The position numbers were made by a program, and so were the translations under genes. A stretch of DNA of 64,000 nucleotides, from assembly GCA_963749515.1 (NCBI GenBank), contig CAVVMR010000010.1:496001-560000 (forward strand), written 5' to 3'. The notes beneath the pieces were generated by a model. That model did not search any database and was not told the origin of the DNA. It saw only the letters and a list, made by a program, of their open reading frames with translations. This document shows, piece by piece, positions 32,583 to 41,921 of the stretch (the first letter of the stretch is position 1; each line of letters starts with the position of its first letter). The stretch is from Gaiellasilicea sp963749515 (lineage in GTDB: Bacteria; Actinomycetota; Thermoleophilia; Gaiellales; Gaiellaceae).

Positions 32583-35339
32583 ATGGCACCCGGCGGCGGT
32601 ATCCAGCTCGGACTCCTCGGCCCGCTGGCGGCGTGGCGGGACGGCGTTGAGCTGCCGCTCGGCGGCAGCAAGCAGCGCGCGGTGCTCGGCGTGCTTGCGC
32701 TCGAGCGTGGGCGGACGGTCACGACGGATGCGCTGATCGAGGCGCTCTGGCCGAAGCAGGCGCCGGGGCGGCCGCAGACCGCGATTCAGGGATATGTCTC
32801 GCAGCTCCGAAAGGCTCTCGGGCCCGAGACGATCGCCACCGAGGCGATCGGCTATCGGCTCGACCTTCCGGCCGACACGCTCGACAGCGCCGAGTTCGAA
32901 CGCCGGCTCGCCGCCGCCCCGAAGCTCGCCCCGACCGAGCGGGCCGCTGAGCTCGCGGCCGCGCTCTCGCTCTGGCGCGGGCCTGCGCTCACCGAATTCA
33001 CGTACGACGTCTGGGCACAGGCAGAGGTCGCGCGGCTGGGCGAGCTTCGGCTCGTGGCGGTCGAGGCACGGCTCGACGCCGACCTCGAGTGCGGCGGCGG
33101 CGCGGAGCTCGTCGGCGAGCTCGAAGCGCTCGTCCGCGAGCACCCGCTGCGGGAGCGCCTACGCGGCCAGCTGATGCTCGCGCTCTACCGCGCCGGGCGC
33201 CAGGCGGAAGCCCTCGATGCCTACGCCGGTGCGCGTGCGGCTCTCGTCGACGAGCTCGGGATCGACCCCGGTGCGGAGCTGCAGGCGCTCCACCGCTCGA
33301 TCCTGAACCAGGACGTGTCGCTGGCCGCTGTCCCGCTTCAGGTTGCGCCGACCGTTCGCATCCCGATCCCGCTCACCCCCCTCGTTGGACGCGAGGACGA
33401 CCGCGCACGGCTCGTCCGTCTGCTGGGTCAGGAGGGAGCACGCCTCGTGACCCTCACAGGGCCGGGCGGAATGGGCAAGACGCGGCTTGCGATCCAAGCG
33501 GCCGGCGATCTGGCCGGCGCTTTCCCTGACGGCGTCTGGTTTGCCGAGCTTGCGTCGCTCCGAGAGGCAGAGCACGTGCTTCCCGCGATCGCCGCCACGC
33601 TCGACGCGACCGGGGAGCTCGCCGCGCACATCGGAGACCGACGGTTGCTGCTCGTGCTCGACAACTTCGAGCAGGTGCTCGGGGCCGCGCCCGCGGTCTC
33701 GCACTTGCTCCGCAGCTGTCCGAACCTCGCGGTGCTCGTTACGAGCCGCGAGCATCTCCATCTGACCGGAGAGATCGAACAGGCTCTTGCCGGGCTGCCG
33801 CCCGACGTGGCCGCCGAGCTGTTCGCAGAACGCGCCGGCCGGGTCGGCGTCGAGCTCGATGCGACCAGCGGCGAGATCGCCGAGCTGTGCGCCCGGCTCG
33901 ACGGGCTTCCGCTCGCGATCGAGCTCGCCGCCGCGCGCACGAGGCTGTTCGCACCGGACGACTTGCTCGCCCGTCTCGGCTCGCGCCTCGAAGTCCTGCG
34001 CGATGGCCCGGTCGACGCACCGGAACGCCATCGCACGCTTGCAGCGACGATCAACTGGAGCCACGCACTCCTGAGCGAGGCCGAAAGAGACCTTTTCGAG
34101 GGGCTTGCGGTCTTCGCGGGCTCTTTCGAGCTCGCGGACGTCGAAGCAGTGCTACCGGCCGACCTCGAGACGCTCGCCGCGCTCGTCGACAAGAGCCTGG
34201 TCGCGCGGACGTCCGAAACAGGGTCGTTCGGCCTGCTCGCCACGGTGCGAGAGTTCGCGGCCGGCCGGCTCGACGGGCGTCCCGACGCCGACGCGATCCG
34301 GCGGCGCCACGCCGAGCATGTGCTCGCCGTCGTCGCCGACGCTGACGAGCGAGCCGCCGGCCCGGACGAGGTGGCGGCCCTCGCGGAGATCGCTCGCCGC
34401 CACGACGACATCCGCACCGCGCTCGACTGGGCGGAGGCGGCGCCGGACGGCGACCTCGCGCTCGGGCTCGTCGCGGCGGCCGGCTGGTTCTGGTACGTCC
34501 GCGGCCATCTCCTCGAAGGGCGACGCTGCCTGGAGGCGGCGCTCGTCGCGGCGGACTCCGAGCAGTCCGCGCTGCGCGCGACCGCCTGCATGCGGGCGGG
34601 CGCGATTGCGGACGCCCTGATCGACGTTCCGGCGGCCGAGCGGTTCTACCGCGAGGCCCTCGCAATCCGCCGCGAGCTCGGCGACCGGCCCGGCGAGTTC
34701 GGGGCGCTGAACAATCTCGGCAATTTGGCGCTGCAAGCCGGCGACTACGCCGCCGCCCGTCGGGCGCATGAGGAAGGTCTCGCGCTGGCGCGGGAGCTGG
34801 ACGACCGAGGCGCGATCGCTTCTGCCCTGCACAATCTCGCGCTCGACCACCTCGTCGCGGAGGACGCGGCCGGCGCGCTGCCGTTGCTCGAGGAGAGCCT
34901 GGGTCATGCGGAGGAGCTAGGAAGCGCCTACGGCCTCGCGAACGTGCACGCGAACCTGGGAGCGGCACTCGTCTCACTCGGCGATCTCGGGTCGGCGGCG
35001 GCGCATCTGGCGGAGAGTGTGCGGCTCCTGCGAGCGCTCGATGCCACTGAGGCGCTTCCTCAGGCGCTCGAGGATCTCGCCGCGCTGGCGCTTGCGACGG
35101 GCGACCCCGAGGCAGCTGCGAGGCGGCTCGGCGCGGCGATGTGCATCCGCGCCGGCGTCGGTTCGGGCACCGGGCGGATCGACGCCGACCGGGCCGGCCG
35201 GACAGAAGCGGAGGCGCGCCGCGAGCTGGGTGACGAGACCTTCGAGCGGCTTCGGAACGAGGGCCGCGAGCTGACGTTGGCCGAGGCGATCGAGCTCGCC
35301 TCGCGCGAGGCGGCTGCTGCGGTCCCTGCTCGCGGCTAG
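32583..35339 (+). CDS. SARP/AfsR-type transcriptional regulator with NB-ARC-like ATPase and TPR
   Basis: 918 residues. Domains in order: OmpR-type winged helix (about 8-95), bacterial transcriptional activation domain BTAD (about 100-240, ending GARAALVDELGIDPGAELQ), STAND-type ATPase (P-loop TGPGGMGKTR near 294-303, Walker B LLLVLDNFE near 355, GLPLAIELAAAR), and TPR repeats (about 690-880, such as FGALNNLGNLALQAGDYAAARR). It resembles AfsR/ATPase-SARP activators. The likely targets include the adjacent secreted protein through the repeats at 31948. TAGCGT, 15 nt before ATG, is a possible -10. Confidence 0.92.
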   Translation: MAPGGGIQLGLLGPLAAWRDGVELPLGGSKQRAVLGVLALERGRTVTTDALIEALWPKQAPGRPQTAIQGYVSQLRKALGPETIATEAIGYRLDLPADTLDSAEFERRLAAAPKLAPTERAAELAAALSLWRGPALTEFTYDVWAQAEVARLGELRLVAVEARLDADLECGGGAELVGELEALVREHPLRERLRGQLMLALYRAGRQAEALDAYAGARAALVDELGIDPGAELQALHRSILNQDVSLAAVPLQVAPTVRIPIPLTPLVGREDDRARLVRLLGQEGARLVTLTGPGGMGKTRLAIQAAGDLAGAFPDGVWFAELASLREAEHVLPAIAATLDATGELAAHIGDRRLLLVLDNFEQVLGAAPAVSHLLRSCPNLAVLVTSREHLHLTGEIEQALAGLPPDVAAELFAERAGRVGVELDATSGEIAELCARLDGLPLAIELAAARTRLFAPDDLLARLGSRLEVLRDGPVDAPERHRTLAATINWSHALLSEAERDLFEGLAVFAGSFELADVEAVLPADLETLAALVDKSLVARTSETGSFGLLATVREFAAGRLDGRPDADAIRRRHAEHVLAVVADADERAAGPDEVAALAEIARRHDDIRTALDWAEAAPDGDLALGLVAAAGWFWYVRGHLLEGRRCLEAALVAADSEQSALRATACMRAGAIADALIDVPAAERFYREALAIRRELGDRPGEFGALNNLGNLALQAGDYAAARRAHEEGLALARELDDRGAIASALHNLALDHLVAEDAAGALPLLEESLGHAEELGSAYGLANVHANLGAALVSLGDLGSAAAHLAESVRLLRALDATEALPQALEDLAALALATGDPEAAARRLGAAMCIRAGVGSGTGRIDADRAGRTEAEARRELGDETFERLRNEGRELTLAEAIELASREAAAAVPARG

Positions 35340-35342
35340 GCT
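35337..35342 (+). promoter_or_regulatory. Possible -10 of ltaE overlapping the upstream stop codon
   Basis: TAGGCT begins with the TAG stop of the SARP gene and ends 10 nt before GTG 35353, allowing a very short leader. Confidence 0.35.
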
Positions 35343-35352
35343 CCGCAACGAC

Positions 35353-36387
35353 GTGATCGACCTTCGCTCCGACACGGCGACTCAGCCGACCGAGGGAATG
35401 CGCGCTGCGATCGCCGCGGCGGTCGTCGGCGACGAGCAGAAGCGCGAGGACCCGACCGTCAACGAGCTGGAGGCGCGTGCCGCTGCTCTGGTCGGCCAGG
35501 ACGAGGCGATCTTCCTCCCGACCGCGACGATGGCGAATCAGATCGCGCTGCGCCTGCACACGGAGCTCGGCGACGAGCTCGTCGGCGAGGAGAACTCACA
35601 CGTGTTCATCTCGGAGCTCGGCGGCCCGGCCGTCCACTCGGGCGTCGTCACGCGCGGCATTCCGGGCGTCGCCGGCCGGTTCAGCGTCGAGCAGGTCCGC
35701 GCGGCGCACCGTGCTCCGCTGATCCACTCGCCGCGCACGCGCGTTGTCTGGGTGGAGAACACACACAACGCGAGCGGTGGACGTATCTGGCCGCTGGAGG
35801 AGATCGACGAGCTGCGCAGCCTCTGCGACGAGCTCGAGCTCCGCTTCCATCTCGACGGCGCGCGGCTGCTGAACGCTTCGATCGGAAGCGGGGAGGAGCC
35901 TGCGACGATCGGCCGCCGTTTCGACACCGTCACGCTCTGTCTCTCCAAGGGCCTCGGTTGCCCGCTCGGTGCGCTCCTTGCCGGCTCGGCCGAGGTGATG
36001 ACGAACGCGCGCCGCATGAAGCACCTCTTCGGCGGCGCCATGCGGCAGGCGGGCATCGTCGCTGCGGCGGGTGTCTACGCCCTCGACCACCACATCGAGC
36101 GGCTCGCCGACGACCACGCACGGGCGAAGCGGCTCGCGCTCGGGCTTGCCGACGCCGGCCTCGCGGTCGATCCGGACCGCGTCGAGACGAACTTCCTTCA
36201 GCTCGACGTCGCACCGCTCTCGAAGGAGGAGGCGATTCGCGTGCTCGCAGAGCACGGCGTTGCCCTGTCGGCGACGATCCACCCGACCGTGCTGCGCGCG
36301 GTCACACATCTCGACGTCGGCGATGCAGAGATCGACGGCGCGCTCGAGGCGATTCCCCGCGCATTGGGAGCGCGTGTCCGCGCCTGA
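35353..36387 (+). CDS. ltaE: Low-specificity L-threonine aldolase (beta-eliminating lyase family)
   Basis: A 344-residue PLP enzyme splitting threonine or allo-threonine into glycine and acetaldehyde. It begins IDLRSDTATQPTEGMRAA, has the conserved VVGDEQKREDPTVNELE, the HLDGARLLNA strand, and the PLP lysine Lys199 in LCLSKGLGCPLGALL. The glycine produced could feed the gcv system at 20672. GTG 35353 is the first codon giving the canonical N-terminus. It overlaps the next gene by 14 nt. Confidence 0.93.
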   Translation: MIDLRSDTATQPTEGMRAAIAAAVVGDEQKREDPTVNELEARAAALVGQDEAIFLPTATMANQIALRLHTELGDELVGEENSHVFISELGGPAVHSGVVTRGIPGVAGRFSVEQVRAAHRAPLIHSPRTRVVWVENTHNASGGRIWPLEEIDELRSLCDELELRFHLDGARLLNASIGSGEEPATIGRRFDTVTLCLSKGLGCPLGALLAGSAEVMTNARRMKHLFGGAMRQAGIVAAAGVYALDHHIERLADDHARAKRLALGLADAGLAVDPDRVETNFLQLDVAPLSKEEAIRVLAEHGVALSATIHPTVLRAVTHLDVGDAEIDGALEAIPRALGARVRA

Positions 36388-37696
36388 GCCGCTCCGGCAG
36401 GACCTGAGCTCGAAGCTCGCCGCGGCACAGGCCGAACAGCGGCTGCCATCGGTTTCGGCCGTCGTCTTCCGCGACGACGAGGTCGTGTGGCAGGAGGCAC
36501 TCGGGCTGGCAGACGTCGACGCGGTGCTCGACGCGACGGCGGACACCCAGTACCGGATCGGCTCGATCACGAAGACCTTCACGGCCGTCGGGATCATGCA
36601 GCTGCGTGATGCGGGCGAGCTCTCGCTCGACGACCAGCTGACAAAGCACCTCCCGGAGAGCGCGCACGCACCGACGATCGGCCGGATGCTGGCGCACGCG
36701 TCCGGGCTCCAGCGCGAGCCGCCCGGCGAGATCTGGGAGACGATGCAGGCGCCGAGCCGCGAGGAGCTCCTTGCCGGCACGGCCGACGCCGAGCAGGTGC
36801 TGCAACCCGGTTCGTGGTGGCACTACTCGAACCTCGCCTTCGCGCTCCTCGGCGAGGTGGTCGCCAGGGCGCACGGCTCGACGTGGGAGACGGCGCTCCA
36901 GGACCGGATCCTCGACCCGCTCGGGCTGGGGCGGACGACGCCCGCCGCGGCCGAGCCGGCTGCTCGCGGCTACTTCGTCGAGCCGTACTCGGACGCCGTG
37001 AAGCTCGAGCGGGATCCCGACCTGGGTGGCTCGGGCGCGCTCGGCAAGCTCTGGTCGACGACCGGCGACCTCGCACGGTGGGGCGCGTTCCTCGTGACCG
37101 GCGACGATCGCGTGCTGGCTGCGACGACACTCGAGGAGATGGCCCACGTTCGCACGATGGTCGACCACGAGCGCTGGACGCTCGCGTGGGGAACCGGCCT
37201 CGAGCTCTATCGCTCCGGGGAGCATCTGTTCGTCGGGCACGGAGGCGCGATGCCGGGCCATCTCGCGGGTCTGGTCGTCAACCGGAAGACCAAGATCGGC
37301 GCCGCGGTGCTCACGAACACGAGCGCGGGTGCCGGCCCGGAGAAGCTTGCGCTCGAGCTCGCGGTTGCGGCCATCACGGTGCTGCCGGCCGCGACGGATG
37401 CCTGGCAGGCGGGAGAGCAGCCGCCGCCCGAGGTCGAGCCGCTCCTCGGCCGCTGGTGGACCGAGGGGCACGAGCTCGTCGTCTCCTGGCGCAAGGGCCG
37501 GCTCGAGGCGCTGCTGGTCGCCGGCGCGCCGGGCCGGAACGTCTCGTACCTCGATCGCGACGGCGACGACCGCTGGCGCGTCTCCGAGGGCCGCGAGCGC
37601 GGCGAGCTACTCAGGGTCGTCCGCGATCCTGACGGTGCGGTCGAGAAGCTCTACTTCGCGACGTACCCCATGAAGCGCGAGCCTTCTACGTTCTAG
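36374..37696 (+). CDS. Serine hydrolase of the beta-lactamase family (class C/esterase type)
   Basis: 440 residues with the class-C fold motifs S64-x-x-K67 (GSITKTF), Y151-S-N153 (HYSN) and the third motif HGGAMPG. A C-terminal beta domain after about residue 350 (RWWTEGHELVVSWRKGRLEAL) is like that of D-aminopeptidases and esterases in this superfamily. No signal peptide is seen, so it is probably cytoplasmic; activity may be peptidase or esterase rather than antibiotic resistance. The start GTG 36374 lies inside the ltaE end, giving an operon. Confidence 0.85.
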   Translation: MSAPEPLRQDLSSKLAAAQAEQRLPSVSAVVFRDDEVVWQEALGLADVDAVLDATADTQYRIGSITKTFTAVGIMQLRDAGELSLDDQLTKHLPESAHAPTIGRMLAHASGLQREPPGEIWETMQAPSREELLAGTADAEQVLQPGSWWHYSNLAFALLGEVVARAHGSTWETALQDRILDPLGLGRTTPAAAEPAARGYFVEPYSDAVKLERDPDLGGSGALGKLWSTTGDLARWGAFLVTGDDRVLAATTLEEMAHVRTMVDHERWTLAWGTGLELYRSGEHLFVGHGGAMPGHLAGLVVNRKTKIGAAVLTNTSAGAGPEKLALELAVAAITVLPAATDAWQAGEQPPPEVEPLLGRWWTEGHELVVSWRKGRLEALLVAGAPGRNVSYLDRDGDDRWRVSEGRERGELLRVVRDPDGAVEKLYFATYPMKREPSTF

Positions 37697-38730
37697 CGGT
37701 CGCCCGCGACGAAGAACGCCACCGCGATCCCGACGTAGGCGGCGATCAGGATGACGCCCTTGAGCCTGCTCGAGTGTCCGTCCGCAAGCAGCACGGAGGC
37801 GATGAGCACGGACACGGCGAGCGCGACGATCTCCACCTCGCGGAGCGCGAGCGCCAGTGGCTCGATCAGCAAGGCGAGGAGCGCGACGGCGGGAATCAGG
37901 AAGACCGCCACCTGCGCGCTCGAGGCGAGCGCGATCTCGGCGGCGAGCTTGATCTTCCCGCGCGCGGCAACGACGACCGCGCCGCCGTGCTCGGCGGCGT
38001 TCCCGACGATCGCGATCACGACTGCCGCGAGGAAGAACTCGCTGACGCCGGAGTCTTCCGCGAACGTGTTGATCGAGCCGACGAGGATCTCGGCCACGAG
38101 CGCGGTGACGACGGTCGCGAGACCGAGAACGAGCAGCGCGAGCCGAAGCGACCAGCCCTTGATCTCCTCGCCGCTTGCGATGTGCAGCGCGGCGTGGCGG
38201 CGGAGCGAGTACCAGGTCAGCCCCAGATAGACCACGAGCAGCACGATCGAAACGGGAATCGAGAGGTTGACGAGCGAATCGCGCTCCGGATCGCCGTCCC
38301 AGCCTGGTATCGCCGGGACCAGGAGCAGCAGCGTCGTGATGCCGACGAGGCCGAGCGCGAGGAAGCTCGATTGCCGGTCGATCTCGCCGCGCCCGCCGAA
38401 CAGAAGCGAGAACCCGAGCACGAGCAGGAGGTTCCCGACCACCGAGCCCGTCAGCGAGCCGCGGACGACCTCGAACTCCATCGCGTTCACCGCGAAGAGC
38501 GCGATGATCAGCTCCGGTGCGTTCCCGAACGTGGCGTTGAGGAAGCCGCCGATTCCGGGTCCGGTGTGCTCGGCTGCGTGCTCGGTCGCCTCTCCGATCA
38601 GCCATGCGAGCGGGATCAACGCCGCCGATGCAAGCACGAACTCGAGCGTCTCCGTGGGATGGACGACGTAGTGCACGAGGATGACGATCGGTGCCAGCGC
38701 GACCGACGTGAAGAGGATGCGGCGGACCAT
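37693..38730 (-). CDS. cax: Calcium/proton antiporter (CaCA superfamily)
   Basis: 345 residues with ten to eleven membrane helices in two inverted halves. The alpha repeats are LIGEATEHAAEHTGPGIGGF with FLNATFGNAPELIIALFA, and VIAIVGNAAEHGGAVVVA, the Cax signature with Glu/Asn cation ligands. It exchanges Ca2+ (or Mn2+) for protons at the cell membrane. The start ATG 38730 is placed 8 nt after minus-strand TAGGGT, so the longer in-frame ATG is not used. Tail-to-tail 4-bp overlap with the beta-lactamase-like gene. Confidence 0.92.
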   Translation of the reverse strand: MVRRILFTSVALAPIVILVHYVVHPTETLEFVLASAALIPLAWLIGEATEHAAEHTGPGIGGFLNATFGNAPELIIALFAVNAMEFEVVRGSLTGSVVGNLLLVLGFSLLFGGRGEIDRQSSFLALGLVGITTLLLLVPAIPGWDGDPERDSLVNLSIPVSIVLLVVYLGLTWYSLRRHAALHIASGEEIKGWSLRLALLVLGLATVVTALVAEILVGSINTFAEDSGVSEFFLAAVVIAIVGNAAEHGGAVVVAARGKIKLAAEIALASSAQVAVFLIPAVALLALLIEPLALALREVEIVALAVSVLIASVLLADGHSSRLKGVILIAAYVGIAVAFFVAGDR

Positions 38731-38744
38731 GGCCGCGTACCCTA
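38731..38744 (-). promoter_or_regulatory. -10 hexamer of cax
   Basis: Minus-strand TAGGGT (complement of 38739-38744), 8 nt before ATG 38730; no Shine-Dalgarno. Confidence 0.45.
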
Positions 38745-38820
38745 CCGCCCGCCGCACTGCCTGAAGTTCGACCGAATGTCAAGTCTTGCGGAGCGATGCG
38801 GGAGCACACACAATTCAGGC

Positions 38821-39231
38821 GTGGAACAGCCTGTGCAGGCACTCACCGAGCTCCCTCTCCGGCCTCAGGACGAGGCGGAGTGTCGCCGGTGTGAGGTGCA
38901 TTGCGACAAGGTCGTCTATCCCGGAGCGTGCATCGAGCGCTCGTGCCCGTTCGTCTATGCGTACGAGGCTTGGGGTCACACCTACGTCGGCTGCATGCAG
39001 CGCGTCTACGGGGTCGAGATCGACCTCGACCTGCTGCGCGCAGCGGAAGCCCGCCAGGAGGGTTTCGGCGGGATCCGCGCGACCGGAGCGCCGCTGCCGA
39101 TGTGCAAGGTCGAGGTCGCGGCCTGCTACGAGTCGCGCGCAGACGAGCTCGGCTGCCGGAATCCGGAGTTCCACGAGGTCCCGCGCGCCCGCCCGAGCTT
39201 CCGGGTGATCGCCCAGATCACGCCGCAGTAG
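38821..39231 (+). CDS. Nine-cysteine protein of unknown function
   Basis: 136 residues from GTG 38821. Cysteines are at 21, 24, 28, 37, 42, 58, 95, 102 and 112, with an opening C-x2-C-x3-C cluster (ECRRCEVHCDKV) followed by CIERSCPFVYAYEAWGHTYVGC. The pattern suggests metal or Fe-S coordination; there is no signal peptide, so disulfides are less likely. I do not recognise the family. A promoter TTGCGG-N17-CACAAT ends 6 nt before the GTG, supporting this start. It overlaps the convergent gene by 14 bp. Confidence 0.65.
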   Translation: MEQPVQALTELPLRPQDEAECRRCEVHCDKVVYPGACIERSCPFVYAYEAWGHTYVGCMQRVYGVEIDLDLLRAAEARQEGFGGIRATGAPLPMCKVEVAACYESRADELGCRNPEFHEVPRARPSFRVIAQITPQ

Positions 39232-39790
39232 CTCCCTCGACGTAGGCGCGGTATTCCTGGTGGGTTCGCACGCCGTGGTCGAGCACGGCGACGTAGATCC
39301 CGTAGCTGCTGTACCACGGCCGGCCGAGACAGGAATCCTTGATCCCGAGGATGGCCTCACGCGTCTCCGGGGTGAGCTTCGGCGGCAGCGACTCCAGATG
39401 CTCGAGGTCGAACTGGCGGCTGTCCTCGTGGATGAACCAGAGGTCGAGGTTCCAGTCCTGTCCGGCTTCGCTGCGGTAGCGCGGCCCCCAGTAGATCCCG
39501 TCGGGGTAGCTCGGGTCGACGTTCCAGTGGCCGGTGTCGTCGCGGAAGCGCAGCTCGCGGATCCGCGGGTGCCCGGCGAGCGGCTCGAGGATGCCGAAGA
39601 TCGGCGCCGCTTCGAGCGTGCGGCAGAGCACGGTCAGATCGATGTCGCGTGCGACCATCAGTCCGAGCGCGACGCTCCCGACCTGCACGGGCCGCCCGAC
39701 CTGGGCGAGCAGCGGCAGCAGCTCGAGATCGGCGAGCACCTCGGCTGCCTCCTCCTGAAGCGCCTGCTGCTGCTCGAGCAGCCCGCTCAT
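39218..39790 (-). CDS. Nucleotidyltransferase-fold protein, function unknown
   Basis: 190 residues from ATG 39790. The segment VQVGSVALGLMVARDIDLTV has the hG-S-x9-11-D-h-D pattern of the polymerase-beta nucleotidyltransferase fold; the following region (DLWFIHEDSRQFDLEH) also fits small NTase-like proteins. The substrate is unknown. It overlaps the endonuclease IV stop (ATGA), so the two are co-translated. Confidence 0.65.
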   Translation of the reverse strand: MSGLLEQQQALQEEAAEVLADLELLPLLAQVGRPVQVGSVALGLMVARDIDLTVLCRTLEAAPIFGILEPLAGHPRIRELRFRDDTGHWNVDPSYPDGIYWGPRYRSEAGQDWNLDLWFIHEDSRQFDLEHLESLPPKLTPETREAILGIKDSCLGRPWYSSYGIYVAVLDHGVRTHQEYRAYVEGATAA

Positions 39791-40641
39791 CGGCGCTTCT
39801 TCTTCCAGCGCTTGTGCAGGTCGCGCAGCTTCTTCATCTCGGAGGCATCCGGCCCGTGATCGTCCGGGCCGGGTGTCTCCATCACAGCGGGGAGCTTCTG
39901 GACCGCCGGGTGAGCGAGGAAGGCGCCGATCCGCTCTCCGAGCTCGCCTTCGAGCACGTTCGCGTGCCGGTCGCGGTTCGAGCCGAGCGGCGCCGCGGCG
40001 TCGTTCACGTGCAGGGCGCGCAGCCGGTCGAGTCCGATGCGCGCGTCGAGGTCGGCGAGCACCTCGGCGACCGTGTCGGGATCGCCGACATCGACGCCGG
40101 AGACGTAGAGATGGCACGAGTCGAGGCAGACCCCGAGGCGCGGGTGACGGCCGAGCGCGTCGACGAGCGCCACCAGCTCGTCGAGCGAGCGGCCCATCGT
40201 TCCACCCGCCCCGGCCGAGTTCTCGAGCAGCAGCCAGGTCGAGCCGGTGCAGCGGTCGAGTACCTGCTCGATCGCCGGGACGCAGCGCGCAAGCCCCGCA
40301 TCGAAGCCGGTGCCGAGGTGCGAGCCGACGTGAACGACGACGCCGTCGGCCTCGATCGCGCAGGCGGCATCCACGGTGGCGCGGAGCGTCTCGGTGCTCT
40401 TGTCGTACACCGTGTCGTCCGGGGTCGCGAGATTGCAGAGGTAGAGCGCGTGCACGAGGACGTTCTCGATGCCGGTCTCGGCTCTCCGCTCCCGGAAGCG
40501 GGCCAGATCCTCCTCCGCGTGAACCGGGAAGTGCCACGTTCTGGGGCTCTGGGCGAAGAGCTGCACCGCGTCCGCGCCGATCTCGGCCGCCCGGTCGACT
40601 GCGCCCTTGATGCCGCCATTGCAGTGGGCCCCGAACAGCAC
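39787..40641 (-). CDS. nfo: Deoxyribonuclease IV (AP endonuclease)
   Basis: A 284-residue TIM-barrel AP endonuclease that cleaves 5' of abasic sites using three zinc ions. Family blocks are MLFGAHCNGGIKGAVDRA, LVHALYLCNLA, VVHVGSHLGTG, LLLENSAGAGGTMG, VCLDSCHLYVSG, LHVNDAAAPLGSNRDRH and a late ETPG, matching the usual metal ligands. The GTG 40641 start lies 6 nt after minus-strand TAGGTT. Divergent from gltX with overlapping -10 elements. Confidence 0.92.
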   Translation of the reverse strand: MLFGAHCNGGIKGAVDRAAEIGADAVQLFAQSPRTWHFPVHAEEDLARFRERRAETGIENVLVHALYLCNLATPDDTVYDKSTETLRATVDAACAIEADGVVVHVGSHLGTGFDAGLARCVPAIEQVLDRCTGSTWLLLENSAGAGGTMGRSLDELVALVDALGRHPRLGVCLDSCHLYVSGVDVGDPDTVAEVLADLDARIGLDRLRALHVNDAAAPLGSNRDRHANVLEGELGERIGAFLAHPAVQKLPAVMETPGPDDHGPDASEMKKLRDLHKRWKKKRR

Positions 40642-40646
40642 GCCGA

Positions 40647-40653
40647 TAACCTA
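40647..40653. promoter_or_regulatory. Shared divergent -10 for nfo and gltX
   Basis: The 7-bp TAACCTA reads TAACCT (40647-40652) on the plus strand, 9 nt before gltX ATG 40662. On the minus strand it reads TAGGTT (complement of 40648-40653), 6 nt before nfo GTG 40641. The two -10 hexamers share five base pairs. Confidence 0.5.
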
Positions 40654-40661
40654 GCCCCGGC

Positions 40662-41921
40662 ATGAGCATCCGCGCCCGCATGGCACCCAGCCCGACGGGC
40701 TTCCTCCACATCGGCGGAGTCCGCACGTTCCTCTTCAACTGGCTCTTCGCCCGTGGTCGCGGCGGCGAGTGCCTGCTTCGGATCGAGAACACCGACACGA
40801 ACCGTGAGGTGGCCGAGTCGGTCGAGCAGATCAAGCGCTCGCTGACCTGGCTCGGGATCGAATGGGATGGAGAGGTGACCTTCCAGCTCGACCGGCTCGA
40901 GCGCTGCAAGCAGGAGGCCCGGCGCCTCGTCGACGAGGGGAAGGCGTACGAGGACGAGGGAGCGATCCGGTTCCGGATGCCCAACGAGGGCACGACCGGC
41001 TGGGACGATGCCGTAAAGGGCCGGATCGAGTTTCCGAACGAGCAGCTCGAGGATCTCGTGCTCACGCGCTCGGACGGCCGTCCGACGTACAACTTCGCCT
41101 CGCCGGTGGAGGACTGGCTGGACGGGATCACGCACGTCATCCGCGGGGACGATCACGTCTCGAACACGCCGAAGCAGATCCTCATCCTGCAGGCACTCGG
41201 GTCTGAGATCCCGGTGTACGCACACGTCCCGAGCGTCTTCGGCGAGGACGGCAAGAAGCTCTCGAAGCGCCACGGAGCGGTCTCGGTCGACGAGTTCCGC
41301 GCAGCCGGATACATCGCACCCGCCCTGATGAACTTTCTCGCCCTGCTCGGCTGGGCGCCCGACGGCGAGACGACGATCATGTCGAAGGAAGAGCTGATCG
41401 AGCGATTCTCACTCGAGCGTGTGGGCGAGAGCCCGGCCACGTTCGACTACGCGAAGCTCGACTGGATGAACGGCGTCTACCTACGGGCGCTGCCGCCCGG
41501 TGAGTACGCCGAGACACTGCTCACGTACCTGCGGGAGCAGGGCTACGACTGGGACGAGCAGCGGGTGCGTGCGGCCGTGCCGCTCGTGCAGGAGAAGATC
41601 GCGAGGCTCGGCGAGTTCCCCGACTTCGCGGGCTTTCTCTTCCACGACGTCGAGCCCGACCCGGCGCTGCTGGATCCGGCGATCCTCGTCGCCGCGGCCG
41701 AGGCGCTCGAGCTCGCCGAGCCGTTCACTGCCGAGCGGATCGAAGCGGCGCTGAAAGACCTCTGCGACCGCCTGGGGCTGAAACCGCGCCAGGCCTTCGC
41801 TCCGATCCGGGTCGCCGTCACGGGCTCGAAGATCTCGCCCGGCCTCTACGAGAGCCTGGAGCTCCTCGGCCGGGAGGAGTCGCTGGCTCGGATCAACCGC
41901 GCTGCCGCGGTGGCGGCTTGA
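40662..41921 (+). CDS. gltX: Glutamyl-tRNA synthetase
   Basis: A 419-residue class I aminoacyl-tRNA synthetase. The HIGH-type motif is FLHIGGVRTFL (HIGG at 16-19), the KMSKS-type motif is KLSKRHG (199-203), and the family blocks RIENTDTNR and NFASPVEDWLDGITHVIRGDDH are present. It is shorter than usual (460-490), mostly in the anticodon-binding region, but ends cleanly. The overlapping small gene on the other strand begins beyond its end. Confidence 0.95.
   Translation: MSIRARMAPSPTGFLHIGGVRTFLFNWLFARGRGGECLLRIENTDTNREVAESVEQIKRSLTWLGIEWDGEVTFQLDRLERCKQEARRLVDEGKAYEDEGAIRFRMPNEGTTGWDDAVKGRIEFPNEQLEDLVLTRSDGRPTYNFASPVEDWLDGITHVIRGDDHVSNTPKQILILQALGSEIPVYAHVPSVFGEDGKKLSKRHGAVSVDEFRAAGYIAPALMNFLALLGWAPDGETTIMSKEELIERFSLERVGESPATFDYAKLDWMNGVYLRALPPGEYAETLLTYLREQGYDWDEQRVRAAVPLVQEKIARLGEFPDFAGFLFHDVEPDPALLDPAILVAAAEALELAEPFTAERIEAALKDLCDRLGLKPRQAFAPIRVAVTGSKISPGLYESLELLGREESLARINRAAAVAA

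Noticed and set aside
36374..37696. Antibiotic-degrading beta-lactamase
   Set aside because: Class-C-like motifs are shared with esterases and peptidases; no signal peptide is seen and it is coupled to threonine aldolase.
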